Source of the DNA: Streptomyces sp. ASQP_92
GTDB lineage: Bacteria; Actinomycetota; Actinomycetes; Streptomycetales; Streptomycetaceae
Direction of reading: 5' to 3'
Assembly: GCF_025399895.1 (NCBI RefSeq)
Contig: NZ_JAODUA010000001.1
Span: forward strand, 682,001-746,000
Length of the DNA: 64,000 nucleotides
Positions 32,067-40,640 of the stretch are shown here, piece after piece. The notes beneath the pieces are model-generated. The model was not told where the DNA came from. It did not search any database and saw nothing but the letters and a program-made list of their open reading frames with translations. Position numbers and translations under genes: made by a program. How positions within the stretch are numbered: the stretch's first letter is position 1; each line of letters starts with the position of its first letter.

Positions 32067-34514
32067 GTGGCCGGAGCACCCGTTTCCACCCCCGACTACA
32101 GCGAGGCCGTCGAGGCGGCCCTCGGCAAGCTCGACCTGGAGTCCAAGGCCCGGCTGCTCGCCGGGCAGGACATGTGGTCGCTGCCCGCGCTGCCCGAGAT
32201 CGGCCTCGGCTCCCTGGTGATGTCCGACGGTCCGATCGGGGTGCGCGGGGTCCGCTGGAGCGCGGACGACCCCTCGATCGCGCTGCCCTCGCCGACCGCG
32301 CTCGCCGCCACCTGGGACCCGGACCTTGCCCGGCGGGCCGGCACCCTGCTCGCCCAGGAGGCCCGCCGCAAGGGCGTCCACGTCCTGCTCGCGCCCACCG
32401 TCAACCTGCACCGCTCACCGCTCGGCGGCCGCCACTTCGAGTGCTACTCCGAGGACCCCTGCCTCACCGGCGAGATCGGCTCCGGTTACGTCAACGGCGT
32501 CCAGAGCGGCGGCGTCGGAACCACCGTCAAGCACTTCGTCGCCAACGACGCCGAGACCGACCGCTTCACCGTCGACAACGTGGTGGCCCCCCGCCCCCTG
32601 CGCGAGCTCTACCTCGCCCCCTTCGAGACCATCGTCGAAAACGCCCACCCCTGGGGCATCATGTCCGCCTACAACCAGGTCAACGGCACCACCATGACCG
32701 AGCACCGCCACCTCCAGAACGAGGTCCTGCGGGGCGAATGGGGCTTCGACGGGTTCATCGTCTCGGACTGGATGGCCGCCCGCTCCACCGTCGGCGACAT
32801 CCTCGGCGGCCTCGACGTCGCCATGCCGGGACCCCGCACGGTGTACGGGGACGCGCTCGCCGCCGCCGTCCGCAAGGGCGAGGTGGACGAGTCGGCCGTC
32901 GACGACGCCGTGCGCAACGTGCTGCGGCTCGCCGCCCGCGTCGGCATCCTCGACGGCGTCAAGCCGGCCGTCACCGAACTCCCCGCCGCCCTCGACGGCC
33001 AGGCCCTCGCCCGCGAGTTGGCCCACCGCTCCTTCGTCCTCGTACGCAACGAAGGCGGCGCCCTGCCCGTCGACGCGGCCCGCGTCGGCACGGTCGCGCT
33101 CAGCGGCGCCGCGGCCCGTGACGCCCGGGTGCTCGGCGGTGGCTCCGCGACCGTCTTCCCCGAACACGTCGTCTCCCCGCTCGACGGCCTCACCGCGGCG
33201 CTGCCCGCGGGCGCCCTCACCTACACGGTCGGCGCCGACCCGAGTGACGAACTCGCCCCCGCCGACCAGGGGTTCACCCTCCGCGCGGTGTGCCGCGACG
33301 CCGCGGGGAACGTCCTGGGCACCGGATCGCTGCCCAGTGGCCAGGTCCAGTGGATCGGCGACGACCTGCCCGCCGGGGTGACCCACCAGGCGCTGCACTC
33401 CGTCGAGGTCACCGGCACCTTCATCCCGCGCGAGAGCGGCGAGCACACCTTCGGCACCCGGGGCATCGGCGCGTACACGCTGACCGTCGGCGGGCGCGTC
33501 CTGTGGGAGGGCGGCCAGTCGCTGCGGGACGGCGCCGACCCGTTCGAGGCGTTCTTCGGCGCCCCCGCCGAACGCGGCCGCGTCCACCTCACCAAGGGCG
33601 AGCCCGTCGAGGTCTCCCTCCTGCACACGACGCCCAAGCCGGCCGACGCCCCGCTGTCGGCCGTGATGTTCTCCCTCACCCACCTCGGCCCGCGGCGCGA
33701 CGCGGACGAACTGATCGCCGAGGCCGTCGAGGCCGCGCGGGCGGCCGAGCTCGCCGTGGTGGTGGTCGCCACCACCGACCGCGTCGAGTCCGAAGGCTTC
33801 GACCGCCGTGATCTGCGCCTGCCCGGACGCCAGGACGACCTCGTCCGCGCGGTCGCCGCCGTCAACCCGCGGACCGTCGTGATCGTCAACTCCGGCTCCC
33901 CGGTGGAACTTCCGTGGCGCGAGTCCGTCGCGGCGGTGCTGCTGAGCTGGTTCCCGGGCCAGGAGGGCGGCGCCGCCCTCGCCGACGTACTGCTCGGCCA
34001 CGCCGAGCCCGGCGGGCGCCTGCCCACCACCTGGCCGGCCGGACTCGCCGACGCCCCCGTCACGGAGGTCCGCCCCACGGACGGCCAACTCCCCTACTCC
34101 GAGGGCCTGTTCATCGGATACCGGGCCTACGACCGGGACGGGGTGGCCCCCGCCTACCCCTTCGGGCACGGGCTCGGCTACACCACCTGGGAGTACGAGT
34201 CCCTGGAGGTGACGCCCACCCACGCCAAGGTCCGCGTCCGCAACACTGGAGTGCGGGCCGGCCGCGAGACCGTCCAGATCTATCTGGCCCCGGTCGCCGA
34301 CGCGGTCGAACGTCCCCGGCGCTGGCTCGCCGGGTTCGCCTCCGTTTCGGCGGGAGCGGGCGACGCGGTGGAGGTCGACATCCCGCTGCGCGGGCGGGCG
34401 TTCGAGATCTGGGACGAGGCGGAGGGGGTGTGGCGCTTCGTGCCGGGCCAGTACGAGGTGCGGGCGTGCCACTCCCTGGAGGATGTTCGCCTGACGGCGG
34501 TGCTGGGGATTTAA
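32067..34514 (+). CDS. GH3 beta-glucosidase with PA14 insertion
   Basis: 815 residues; GTG 32067 with GAGGAGG upstream. Hydrolyses beta-glucosides or oligosaccharides. The N-terminal barrel has LVMSDGPIGVRG, the substrate-binding KHFVANDAETDR and the nucleophile Asp in FIVSDWMAA (about residue 235). A PA14 domain is inserted in the second domain (about 400-520, around VTGTFIPRESGEHTFGTRG). The C-terminus is a fibronectin-III-like domain. The arrangement GH3-N, GH3-C split by PA14, Fn3 matches KmBglI-type enzymes. There is no signal peptide, so it acts on imported cellobiose-like sugars or glycosides. Regulated, by inference, by the divergent TetR protein. Confidence 0.93.
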   Translation: MAGAPVSTPDYSEAVEAALGKLDLESKARLLAGQDMWSLPALPEIGLGSLVMSDGPIGVRGVRWSADDPSIALPSPTALAATWDPDLARRAGTLLAQEARRKGVHVLLAPTVNLHRSPLGGRHFECYSEDPCLTGEIGSGYVNGVQSGGVGTTVKHFVANDAETDRFTVDNVVAPRPLRELYLAPFETIVENAHPWGIMSAYNQVNGTTMTEHRHLQNEVLRGEWGFDGFIVSDWMAARSTVGDILGGLDVAMPGPRTVYGDALAAAVRKGEVDESAVDDAVRNVLRLAARVGILDGVKPAVTELPAALDGQALARELAHRSFVLVRNEGGALPVDAARVGTVALSGAAARDARVLGGGSATVFPEHVVSPLDGLTAALPAGALTYTVGADPSDELAPADQGFTLRAVCRDAAGNVLGTGSLPSGQVQWIGDDLPAGVTHQALHSVEVTGTFIPRESGEHTFGTRGIGAYTLTVGGRVLWEGGQSLRDGADPFEAFFGAPAERGRVHLTKGEPVEVSLLHTTPKPADAPLSAVMFSLTHLGPRRDADELIAEAVEAARAAELAVVVVATTDRVESEGFDRRDLRLPGRQDDLVRAVAAVNPRTVVIVNSGSPVELPWRESVAAVLLSWFPGQEGGAALADVLLGHAEPGGRLPTTWPAGLADAPVTEVRPTDGQLPYSEGLFIGYRAYDRDGVAPAYPFGHGLGYTTWEYESLEVTPTHAKVRVRNTGVRAGRETVQIYLAPVADAVERPRRWLAGFASVSAGAGDAVEVDIPLRGRAFEIWDEAEGVWRFVPGQYEVRACHSLEDVRLTAVLGI

Positions 34515-34555
34515 GGGGGTTCGGCTCCACCGAGGGGGGTGGCGGGGTGACTCCC

Positions 34556-34935
34556 GAGACCTTTCGCGCAGTTCCCCGCGCCCCTGAACCCCCTTCGGCG
34601 TGCGGGCCGTGCGTTGCTGGTCGCGCAGTTCCCCGCGCCCCTAACCCCTCTCGGCTCTGCGGGCCGTGGTCGCTTTTCGCGCAGTTCCTCGCGCCCCCAG
34701 AAACCCGCCTTCGTCCGCGGGGCGTGTGTGGCTGGTCGCGCAGTTCCCCGCGCCCCCAAACCCCGATTCCGTCCGCGGGTCGTGGTCGCTTTTCGCGCAG
34801 TTCCTCGCGCCCCCAGAAACCCGCCTTCGTCCGCGGGGCGTGCGTTGCTGGTCGCGCGGTTCCCCGCGCCCCTAACCCCTCTCGATCCTGCGGACCGTGG
34901 TCGCTTCTCGCGCAGTTCCCCGCGCCCCTTAGCGG
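34556..34935. repeat. Dispersed-repeat cluster A1, seven units
   Basis: GCGCAGTTCC (or one-base variants) followed by CCGCGCCCC recurs at 34566, 34623, 34679, 34738, 34795, 34854 and 34910, 56-59 bp apart. Between them are CGG-TGCGGGCCGTG-like words. Two alternating subtypes (one with GGTCGCGCAG, one with TTTCGCGCAG) are visible. No gene is present in 34515-35173. Confidence 0.92.
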
Positions 34936-34963
34936 TACTGGTGCTGGCCCGCATCGGGCATTT

Positions 34964-35029
34964 CAGCCCGTCCGGCGTTTGAGGACGAGCGCCGTTCAGG
35001 CGCGAACGGGGTCTGGGGCGGAGCCCCAG
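34964..35029. repeat. Dispersed element B, copy 1 (partial copy at 35089-35113)
   Basis: A 66-bp element starting CAGCCCGTCCGGCGTTTGAG and ending in the hairpin TGGGGC-GGA-GCCCCA. It matches copies at 47902-47967 and 48110-48176. A partial copy with only the terminal hairpin lies at about 35089-35113. Confidence 0.92.
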
Positions 35030-35173
35030 GAGGGGCGGAACCATCCAACCCCGGTGCACGGGCGGGTGGGTGGGCGAGGTGCCTGGGGTTTGGGGCGGAG
35101 CCCCAGGGGGCCCGGGGCCGTCCAACCCCGCTGCACGGGCGGGTGGGTGGGAAAACGCCCCCCGCGGGGTGGG

Positions 35174-36067
35174 TCAGCGCGGGGACGTCACGGTGCGGTA
35201 GGCGATCTCGGCCAGGCGCGCCTGGCCGTCCCGGCTGGGATGGAACCAGTCCCAGGGGCTGAGCTGCGTACCGCCGAACGCATAGGCGAACACCGCCCCC
35301 CCGTCGTACCGGCACCGCCGATCCCGCGCACACACATCCCTGAGCACCTCGTTGTACGCCACGACCCGCTCGTACACCGCCCCCCGCCGCGCCGTCGCCG
35401 CCGCCCCCAGATCGTCCGGGTCCACCAGCATCGACTTGCAGATGCCCAGCTTCCAGATCTGCTTGCCCAGCGGGCTGCCCCGCCCCGTCGACCACAGCCG
35501 TTTCAGATCGGGCACGCTCGACACGTACACCTGTGAGGTCGGGGACACCGCGCGCAACGTGCGCAGGGACGTCTCGAAGTCCGCGCGGAAGGACGCCACC
35601 GGCGTCATGGCCGCCACGTCGTCGCGGCAGGCGTCGTTCGCCCCCGTCATCACCGTGACCAGGCCCGGGTGCTGGGCGGCCGCCCGGTCCATCTGGGCCG
35701 GCAGATCGGCCATCCTGGCGCCGGTCTTCGCGTAGTTCCAGCTGTGCGTGGGGGCCGCCGGGCCGAGCAGGCGCGTCGCGAGCGAGTCGACCCCGGCGTC
35801 GCTGCCGGTGGCCCAGGACACCTCGGGGCAGTCCGCGAGCACCTGGCAGGCGTCGAAGCCGCGGGTGATCGAGTCACCGATCGCCGCGATCGACGCCGGG
35901 CTGCGGTTCCACGCGGGGGAGGGGCTCGGCGACGGCTTCTTGGAGGCGCCCGGGCTCGCCCCCGAGGGGCCCCCGCCGGACCCGCAGCCGGCGGTCAGGG
36001 CGAGGGTGGACGCGGCGAGAAGGGCGGCCGCGGCGCGGACGCGACGGCTCCGGCGGCTGTCCTGCAT
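35174..36067 (-). CDS. SGNH/GDSL-family hydrolase lipoprotein
   Basis: 297 residues from ATG 36067 (MQDSRRSRRVRAAAALL). The lipobox LTAGC (Cys about 29) marks an exported lipoprotein, followed by a Ser/Pro/Lys-rich linker. SGNH blocks are visible: block I AAIGDSITRGF (Ser nucleophile), block III TGANDAC (Asn), block V DWFHPSRDGQ (Asp and His). Six further Cys could form disulfides, which suits an extracellular enzyme. Likely an esterase or lipase on lipid or cell-wall substrates; the family resembles Streptomyces GDSL lipases. Confidence 0.88.
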   Translation of the reverse strand: MQDSRRSRRVRAAAALLAASTLALTAGCGSGGGPSGASPGASKKPSPSPSPAWNRSPASIAAIGDSITRGFDACQVLADCPEVSWATGSDAGVDSLATRLLGPAAPTHSWNYAKTGARMADLPAQMDRAAAQHPGLVTVMTGANDACRDDVAAMTPVASFRADFETSLRTLRAVSPTSQVYVSSVPDLKRLWSTGRGSPLGKQIWKLGICKSMLVDPDDLGAAATARRGAVYERVVAYNEVLRDVCARDRRCRYDGGAVFAYAFGGTQLSPWDWFHPSRDGQARLAEIAYRTVTSPR

Positions 36068-36392
36068 CCCGGGTCCCCCTGCGTGTGTCGGTCGTTGGGC
36101 TTTCGCGGGTCCTCGCGAGTGAAAGCTTCGTGTTCTCGGGCGCTCCGACCGACAGTACGACACCCTTGGCACAGCTCCGCGCGGTAGCTTTGGCCCGTCC
36201 AGCCAGAGGAACCACGCCAGACGACTCCGGTAAATTACATCACGTCACATACTGTCCCATTTCAGGAGATTCGCTCCCGATGCTGTTTACTGTTGAACCC
36301 AGGGGCAGAATGTCAAGTGCTGTCCTGACCGGGAACGGCAGGGGCGCGAGGCCGCTGGGGAAGGCGAACCTCGAACCGCACTGGAGGTCCCG
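36068..36392. promoter_or_regulatory. Divergent upstream region of SGNH lipoprotein and DUF3145 genes
   Basis: 325 bp without a gene. 36228-36305 is unusually AT-rich for this chromosome and contains TACTGT (36250-36255) as a plausible -10 for the plus-strand gene. GGAGG at 36382-36386 is the RBS of the DUF3145 gene. No strong dyad is seen. Confidence 0.4.
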
Positions 36393-36887
36393 GTGACGAC
36401 ACGTGGAGTTCTCTACGTCCACTCCGCCCCGCGCGCGCTGTGCCCGCACGTCGAATGGGCGGTGGCCGGCGTTCTGGGGGTGCGCGTCCAGCTCGACTGG
36501 ATCCGCCAGCCCGCCTCGCCCGGCACCTGGAGAGCCGAGTTCTCCTGGCGGGGCGAGCCCGGCACCGCCTCCAAGCTCGCCTCCGCACTGCGCGGCTGGC
36601 ACCTGCTGCGCTTCGAGGTCACGGCCGAGCCCTGCGCCGGCGCCGAGGGCGAGCGCTACAGCGCCACGCCCGACCTGGGCATCTTTCACGCCGTGACCGG
36701 CATCCACGGCGACATCCTGATCCCCGAGGACCGGCTGCGGGCCGCGCTCGCCCGCTCCGCCCAGGGCGAAACCGTCCTGGAGGCCGAGATCGCCAAGCTG
36801 CTCGGCAAGCCCTGGGACGACGAACTGGAGCCCTTCCGCTACGCGGGAGAGGGCGCCCCGGTGCGCTGGCTGCACCAGGTCGTCTGA
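36393..36887 (+). CDS. DUF3145 family protein
   Basis: 164 residues from GTG 36393 with GGAGG 6 bases upstream. It contains VLYVHSAPRALCPHVEWAVAGVLG and FSWRGEPGTASKLASALRGWHLLRFEVT, characteristic of DUF3145, an actinobacteria-restricted family found beside the fab genes. The mixed alpha/beta sequence has no signal peptide. Function is not established. The convergent arrangement with fabF, sharing a strong terminator, is the usual one as I recall, so a link with lipid metabolism is possible but untested. Confidence 0.88.
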   Translation: MTTRGVLYVHSAPRALCPHVEWAVAGVLGVRVQLDWIRQPASPGTWRAEFSWRGEPGTASKLASALRGWHLLRFEVTAEPCAGAEGERYSATPDLGIFHAVTGIHGDILIPEDRLRAALARSAQGETVLEAEIAKLLGKPWDDELEPFRYAGEGAPVRWLHQVV

Positions 36888-36905
36888 GACACCACCCGCG
36901 TATGC

Positions 36906-36937
36906 GAAAGGGCCCCACCGGATGGTGGGGCCCTTTC
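36906..36937. terminator. Bidirectional terminator, DUF3145/fabF
   Basis: Perfect 14-bp stem GAAAGGGCCCCACC (36906-36919) with 36924-36937, GGAT loop. Both flanks carry A- or T-rich ends, so it should work in both directions for the convergent genes. Confidence 0.9.
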
Positions 36938-36977
36938 AGCCGTCTACGCCGTCTACGGAGCAGCCGTACCGGCCGGC

Positions 36978-38240
36978 TCAGACCGAGCGGAAGGCGAGCA
37001 CCACGTTGTGGCCGCCGAAGCCGAACGAGTTGTTGATCGCGGAGATCGAACCCTCGGGCAGCTTGCGCACCTCGCTGCTCACCAGAGCCGGGTCGATCTC
37101 GTCGTCGAGCTCCTCGATGTTGATGGTCGGCGGAGCCAGGCGGTGGTACAGCGCGAGAACCGTGGCGACGGTCTCGATGCCGCCCGCGCCGCCGAGGAGG
37201 TGGCCGGTCATCGACTTCGTCGCGGAGATCGCGACATGGTCCAGGTCGTCGCCGAGGACCTTGCGCAGCGCCTTGATCTCGGCGATGTCGCCCTGCGGCG
37301 TCGAGGTGGCGTGCGCGTTGAGGTGGACCACCTCGGACGGCTTGAGGTCCGTGGAGTCGAGCAGGTTCTGCACCGCGGCGGCGACGCCCCGGCCGGTCGG
37401 CTCGGGCTGCGCGATGTGGTGGCTGTCGGCGGACAGGCCCTGGCCGAGCACCTCGCAGTACACCCGGGCTCCGCGCTTGGCGGCGTGCTCGGCGGACTCC
37501 AGGACCACCACGCCGGCGCCCTCGCCCAGGACGAAGCCGTCACGGCCCTTGTCGTAGGGGCGCGAGGCGTGCTCGGGGTGGTCGTTGTTCTTGGACATCG
37601 CCATCATGTTGGCGAACGCCGCGATGGGCAGCGGGTGGATGGCCGCCTCGGTGCCGCCGGCGACCACGACATCGGCGCGGCCGGTGCGGATCATCTCGAC
37701 GGCGTACCCGATGGCCTCGGCGCCCGAGGCGCAGGCGGAGACGGGGGTGTGGACGCCAGCCCGGGCGTTCACCTCCAGGCCGACGTTGGCCGAGGGGCCG
37801 TTCGGCATCAGCATGGGCACGGTGTGCGGGGAGACGCGGCGTACGCCCTTCTCCTTCAGCACGTCGTACTGGTCGAGCAGGGTGGTGACACCGCCGATGC
37901 CCGACGCGATGACCGTGCCGAGCCGCTCGGGCGCGATGCCGGCCTCGTCGCCCGCCGGGGCGGTGAAGCCCGCGTCCGCCCAGGCCTCCTTGGCCGCGAT
38001 CAGCGCGAACTGCGCCGAGCGGTCCAGCTTGCGGGCCAGCGGGCGGGGCAGCACCTCACCGGGGTCGACCGCGGCCGGGGCCGCGATGCGGACCGGCAGT
38101 TCGGCGAAGCGCTCGCCCTCCAGGGGGCGGACACCGGAGCGTCCCGCCAGCAGACCTTCCCAGGTCGAGGCGGTGTCGCCACCCAGCGGTGTGGTTGCGC
38201 CGATACCGGTGACGACCACGGTGCGATTGGTCGAGCTCAC
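36978..38240 (-). CDS. fabF: 3-oxoacyl-ACP synthase II (FabF)
   Basis: Condenses malonyl-ACP with acyl-ACP to elongate fatty acids. GTG 38240 (VSSTNRTVVVTGIG) is chosen because GGAG lies about 9 bases upstream; the frame could start five codons earlier. 420 residues. The catalytic triad is visible: Cys in VSACASGAEAIG (about 167), His in HLNAHATSTPQGD (about 305) and His in SMTGHLLGGAGG (about 342), with the C-terminal NNSFGFGGHN. It is the last gene of the fabD-fabH-acpP-fabF unit, 78 bp after acpP; that gap contains two hairpins that may lower its expression relative to ACP. Confidence 0.96.
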   Translation of the reverse strand: MSSTNRTVVVTGIGATTPLGGDTASTWEGLLAGRSGVRPLEGERFAELPVRIAAPAAVDPGEVLPRPLARKLDRSAQFALIAAKEAWADAGFTAPAGDEAGIAPERLGTVIASGIGGVTTLLDQYDVLKEKGVRRVSPHTVPMLMPNGPSANVGLEVNARAGVHTPVSACASGAEAIGYAVEMIRTGRADVVVAGGTEAAIHPLPIAAFANMMAMSKNNDHPEHASRPYDKGRDGFVLGEGAGVVVLESAEHAAKRGARVYCEVLGQGLSADSHHIAQPEPTGRGVAAAVQNLLDSTDLKPSEVVHLNAHATSTPQGDIAEIKALRKVLGDDLDHVAISATKSMTGHLLGGAGGIETVATVLALYHRLAPPTINIEELDDEIDPALVSSEVRKLPEGSISAINNSFGFGGHNVVLAFRSV

Positions 38241-38274
38241 AGGAAGTTTCTCCACGTGTGTAAGGGACGTGAAT

Positions 38275-38319
38275 CAGCGGCGCCACCGCTGGGTGGCAGC
38301 CCGAATTCAGGTCCTGAAT
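38275..38319 (-). promoter_or_regulatory. Two stem-loops between acpP and fabF
   Basis: ATTCAGG-N-CCTGAAT at 38305-38319 overlaps the first base of the acpP stop codon. CAGCGG-N5-CCGCTG at 38275-38291 follows. Both precede the fabF RBS. They could attenuate readthrough or protect an acpP mRNA 3' end. Confidence 0.5.
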
Positions 38320-38567
38320 CAGGCCTGGTGCTTCAGGATGTAGCCGGCGGCGTCGCCAACGGTCTTCAGGTTCTTGACGTCCTCGTCCGGGATCTTGACG
38401 TCGAAGCGCTCTTCGGCGGCGACGACGACCTCGACCATGGACAGCGAGTCGACGTCCAGGTCGTCGGTGAAGGACTTGTCCAGCTGGACGTCCTCGACCG
38501 GGATACCAGCGATCTCGTTGACGATCTCGGCGAGACCCTCGAGGATCTCTTCCTGCGTGGCGGCCAT
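38319..38567 (-). CDS. acpP: Acyl carrier protein (AcpP)
   Basis: 82-residue acidic four-helix protein that carries growing acyl chains on 4'-phosphopantetheine. The attachment Ser is in DLDVDSLSMVEVV (about residue 41). Start ATG 38567 has AAGGAG about 9 bases upstream. It lies between fabH and fabF, as in other Streptomyces. ACP is needed in large excess over the enzymes, which fits the hairpins after its stop. Confidence 0.97.
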   Translation of the reverse strand: MAATQEEILEGLAEIVNEIAGIPVEDVQLDKSFTDDLDVDSLSMVEVVVAAEERFDVKIPDEDVKNLKTVGDAAGYILKHQA

Positions 38568-38626
38568 GTTGGCGCTCCTTCGGTGTTAATGCTTCGAATT
38601 ACGGGCTTCCGGAAGATCCGGAGTGC

Positions 38627-39622
38627 CTAGGGGAGGGTAACGACCGTAGCGGCGTACACGAGACCCGCCCCGAAGCCGATGACGAGCGCGGTGTCGCCGC
38701 TCTTCGCCTGTCCGGTCGCCAGGAGCCGCTCCATTGCGAGCGGGATCGAGGCGGCCGAGGTGTTGCCGGTGGTCTCCACGTCACGGGCGACCGTGACATG
38801 GTCCGGCAGCTTGAGAGTCTTCACCATCGAGTCGATGATCCGCATGTTGGCCTGGTGCGGAATGAAGACGTCCAGGTCGTCCGGGCTGATTCCGGCCGCG
38901 TCCAGCGCCTGCTGGGCGACCTTCGCCATCTCGAACACGGCCCAGCGGAAGACCGCCTGGCCCTCCTGCGTGATCGCGGGGAACTTGCCCGAGCTGTCGT
39001 ACTCGGTCCACGGCACGGTCTGCTTGATGGTCTCCGACTTGTCGCCCTCCGAACCCCAGATCGTGGGGCCGATGGCCGGCTCGTCCGAGGGTCCCACGAC
39101 GACCGCGCCCGCGCCGTCGCCGAACAGGAACGCCGTCGCGCGGTCCTGGAGGTCGGTCAGATCGCTGAGCCGCTCCACGCCGATGACCAGGACGTACTTC
39201 GCCGAACCCTCGACGATCATGCCCTTGGCCAGGGTCAGACCGTAGCCGAAGCCCGCGCAGCCGGCCGAGATGTCGAAGGCGGCCGCCTTGCCGGTGCCCA
39301 GCTTGTCGGCGATCTCGGTGGCCACCGCCGGGGTCTGCTTGAAGTGCGAGACGGTGGAGACGATCACTCCGCCGATCTGGTCGGCCGAGATGCCGGAGTC
39401 GGCGATCGCCTTGCCGGAGGCCTCGATGGACATCGCGGCCACGGTCTCCTCGGCGGAGGCCCAGTGCCGGGTGGCGATGCCGGAGCGCGAGCGGATCCAC
39501 TCGTCGGAGGAGTCGATCGTCTCCAGGATCACCTCATTGGGCACCACGCGCACGGGACGGTAGCCGCCCACGCCCAAGATGCGCGCGTACGGGGCGCCCT
39601 GGCTGGGACGGATCTTCGACAT
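38627..39622 (-). CDS. fabH: 3-oxoacyl-ACP synthase III (FabH)
   Basis: Starts fatty-acid chains by condensing acyl-CoA (branched starters in Streptomyces) with malonyl-ACP. ATG 39622 (MSKIRPSQGAPYARI) with AAGGAG 8 bases upstream; 331 residues. The Cys-His-Asn triad is visible: DISAGCAGFGYGL (Cys about 122), FIPHQANMRI (His about 258) and ETTGNTSAASIP (Asn about 289). It follows fabD by 11 bp. Confidence 0.96.
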   Translation of the reverse strand: MSKIRPSQGAPYARILGVGGYRPVRVVPNEVILETIDSSDEWIRSRSGIATRHWASAEETVAAMSIEASGKAIADSGISADQIGGVIVSTVSHFKQTPAVATEIADKLGTGKAAAFDISAGCAGFGYGLTLAKGMIVEGSAKYVLVIGVERLSDLTDLQDRATAFLFGDGAGAVVVGPSDEPAIGPTIWGSEGDKSETIKQTVPWTEYDSSGKFPAITQEGQAVFRWAVFEMAKVAQQALDAAGISPDDLDVFIPHQANMRIIDSMVKTLKLPDHVTVARDVETTGNTSAASIPLAMERLLATGQAKSGDTALVIGFGAGLVYAATVVTLP

Positions 39623-39633
39623 GGCTCGGCTCC

Positions 39634-40551
39634 TTAGGCGGATGCGTGCTCGGCGATGAGCGCGCGAGCCGCGTCGAGGTCGGCGGGGGTCTTCAGGGCG
39701 ACGGTCTTGACCCCGGGCATCGCGCGCTTGGCGAGCCCGGTCAGGGTGCCGCCCGGGCACAGCTCGACCAGCGCCGTGGCGCCGAGTTCCGTGAAGGTCT
39801 CCATGCACAGGTCCCAACGGACCGGATTGGAGACCTGGTTGACCAGGCGGGCCACGATGTCCTGGCCGCTCGCCACGGTCTTGCCGTCCGCGTTGGAGAC
39901 GTAGGTGAACCGCGGGTCGACCACGGTCAGGGACTCCGCGGCCTCGGCCAGCTCCGCCACGGCCGGCTTCATGTGGTGCGTGTGGAAGGCGCCGGCGACC
40001 TTGAGGGCCACCACGCGGCGCACCCCCTCGGGCTTGTCGGCCTCCAGGGCGGCGAGCTGCTCGGCGGTGCCGGCGGCCACGATCTGGCCCGCGCCGTTCA
40101 CGTTCGCCGGGGTCAGCCCGAGCTTCTCCAGGTGCGGCAGCACGTCGGCGGGCGCGCCGCCGAGCAGCGCGGCCATGCCGGTCGGCGTGATCGCCGCGGC
40201 CTGCGCCATGCCGAGCCCGCGCTTGCGGACGAAGCCGAGCGCGGCCTCCTCGGACAGGACGCCCGCGAAGGCGGTGGCGGTGATCTCACCGACGCTGTGC
40301 CCGGCCACCGCGCCGGGGGAAACCTCGCCCAGGGCCGAGGCGGACAGCAGACCGGCGGCCACCAGCAGGGGCTGGGCCACGGCGGTGTCGCGGATCGCGT
40401 CGGCGTCGGCCTGCGTGCCGTAGTGGACGAGGTCGAGACCGATGGCGTCCGACCACGCGGCGAGCCGGTCGGCGGCGCCGGGAAGGTCGAGCCAAGGAGT
40501 CAGGAAGCCGGGCGTCTGAGCGCCTTGGCCGGGAGCGACGAGTACGAGCAC
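39634..40551 (-). CDS. fabD: Malonyl-CoA:ACP transacylase (FabD)
   Basis: Loads malonyl from CoA onto ACP; in Streptomyces it can also serve type II polyketide synthases. The start is GTG 40551 (VLVLVAPGQGAQTPGF) or GTG 40557; the open frame upstream does not resemble FabD. About 305 residues. Nucleophile elbow GHSVGE (Ser about 96), the substrate Arg in VRKRGLGMAQA, and the catalytic His in AGAFHTHHM (about 200) are present. First gene of the fab unit, immediately downstream of fasR. Confidence 0.95.
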   Translation of the reverse strand: MLVLVAPGQGAQTPGFLTPWLDLPGAADRLAAWSDAIGLDLVHYGTQADADAIRDTAVAQPLLVAAGLLSASALGEVSPGAVAGHSVGEITATAFAGVLSEEAALGFVRKRGLGMAQAAAITPTGMAALLGGAPADVLPHLEKLGLTPANVNGAGQIVAAGTAEQLAALEADKPEGVRRVVALKVAGAFHTHHMKPAVAELAEAAESLTVVDPRFTYVSNADGKTVASGQDIVARLVNQVSNPVRWDLCMETFTELGATALVELCPGGTLTGLAKRAMPGVKTVALKTPADLDAARALIAEHASA

Positions 40552-40619
40552 TCTCACACTCTCTCTTGTGGACGGCTCCGCACGCCCGTGGGGACAGGGA
40601 CGAAGAACCGTCGGGGGAA

Positions 40620-40636
40620 TTGTGGGTGTCCGACAA
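40620..40636. promoter_or_regulatory. Candidate FasR operator upstream of fabD
   Basis: On the minus strand TTGTCGG-ACA-CCCACAA, 7-bp arms with one mismatch, lies about 70 bp upstream of the fabD start and just after the fasR stop. It is the only clear dyad in the gap. FasR is known to activate the fab promoter in S. coelicolor; that this dyad is its site is inferred. Confidence 0.4.
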
Positions 40637-40640
40637 AAGT

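Noticed and set aside
34556..34935. CRISPR-like array in the intergenic repeats
   Set aside because: The sequences between the repeated cores are themselves repeated and similar, so they are not spacers, and there are no cas genes.
36068..36392. Possible small gene in the AT-rich stretch upstream of DUF3145
   Set aside because: Only a frame without RBS or family resemblance; more likely promoter sequence.
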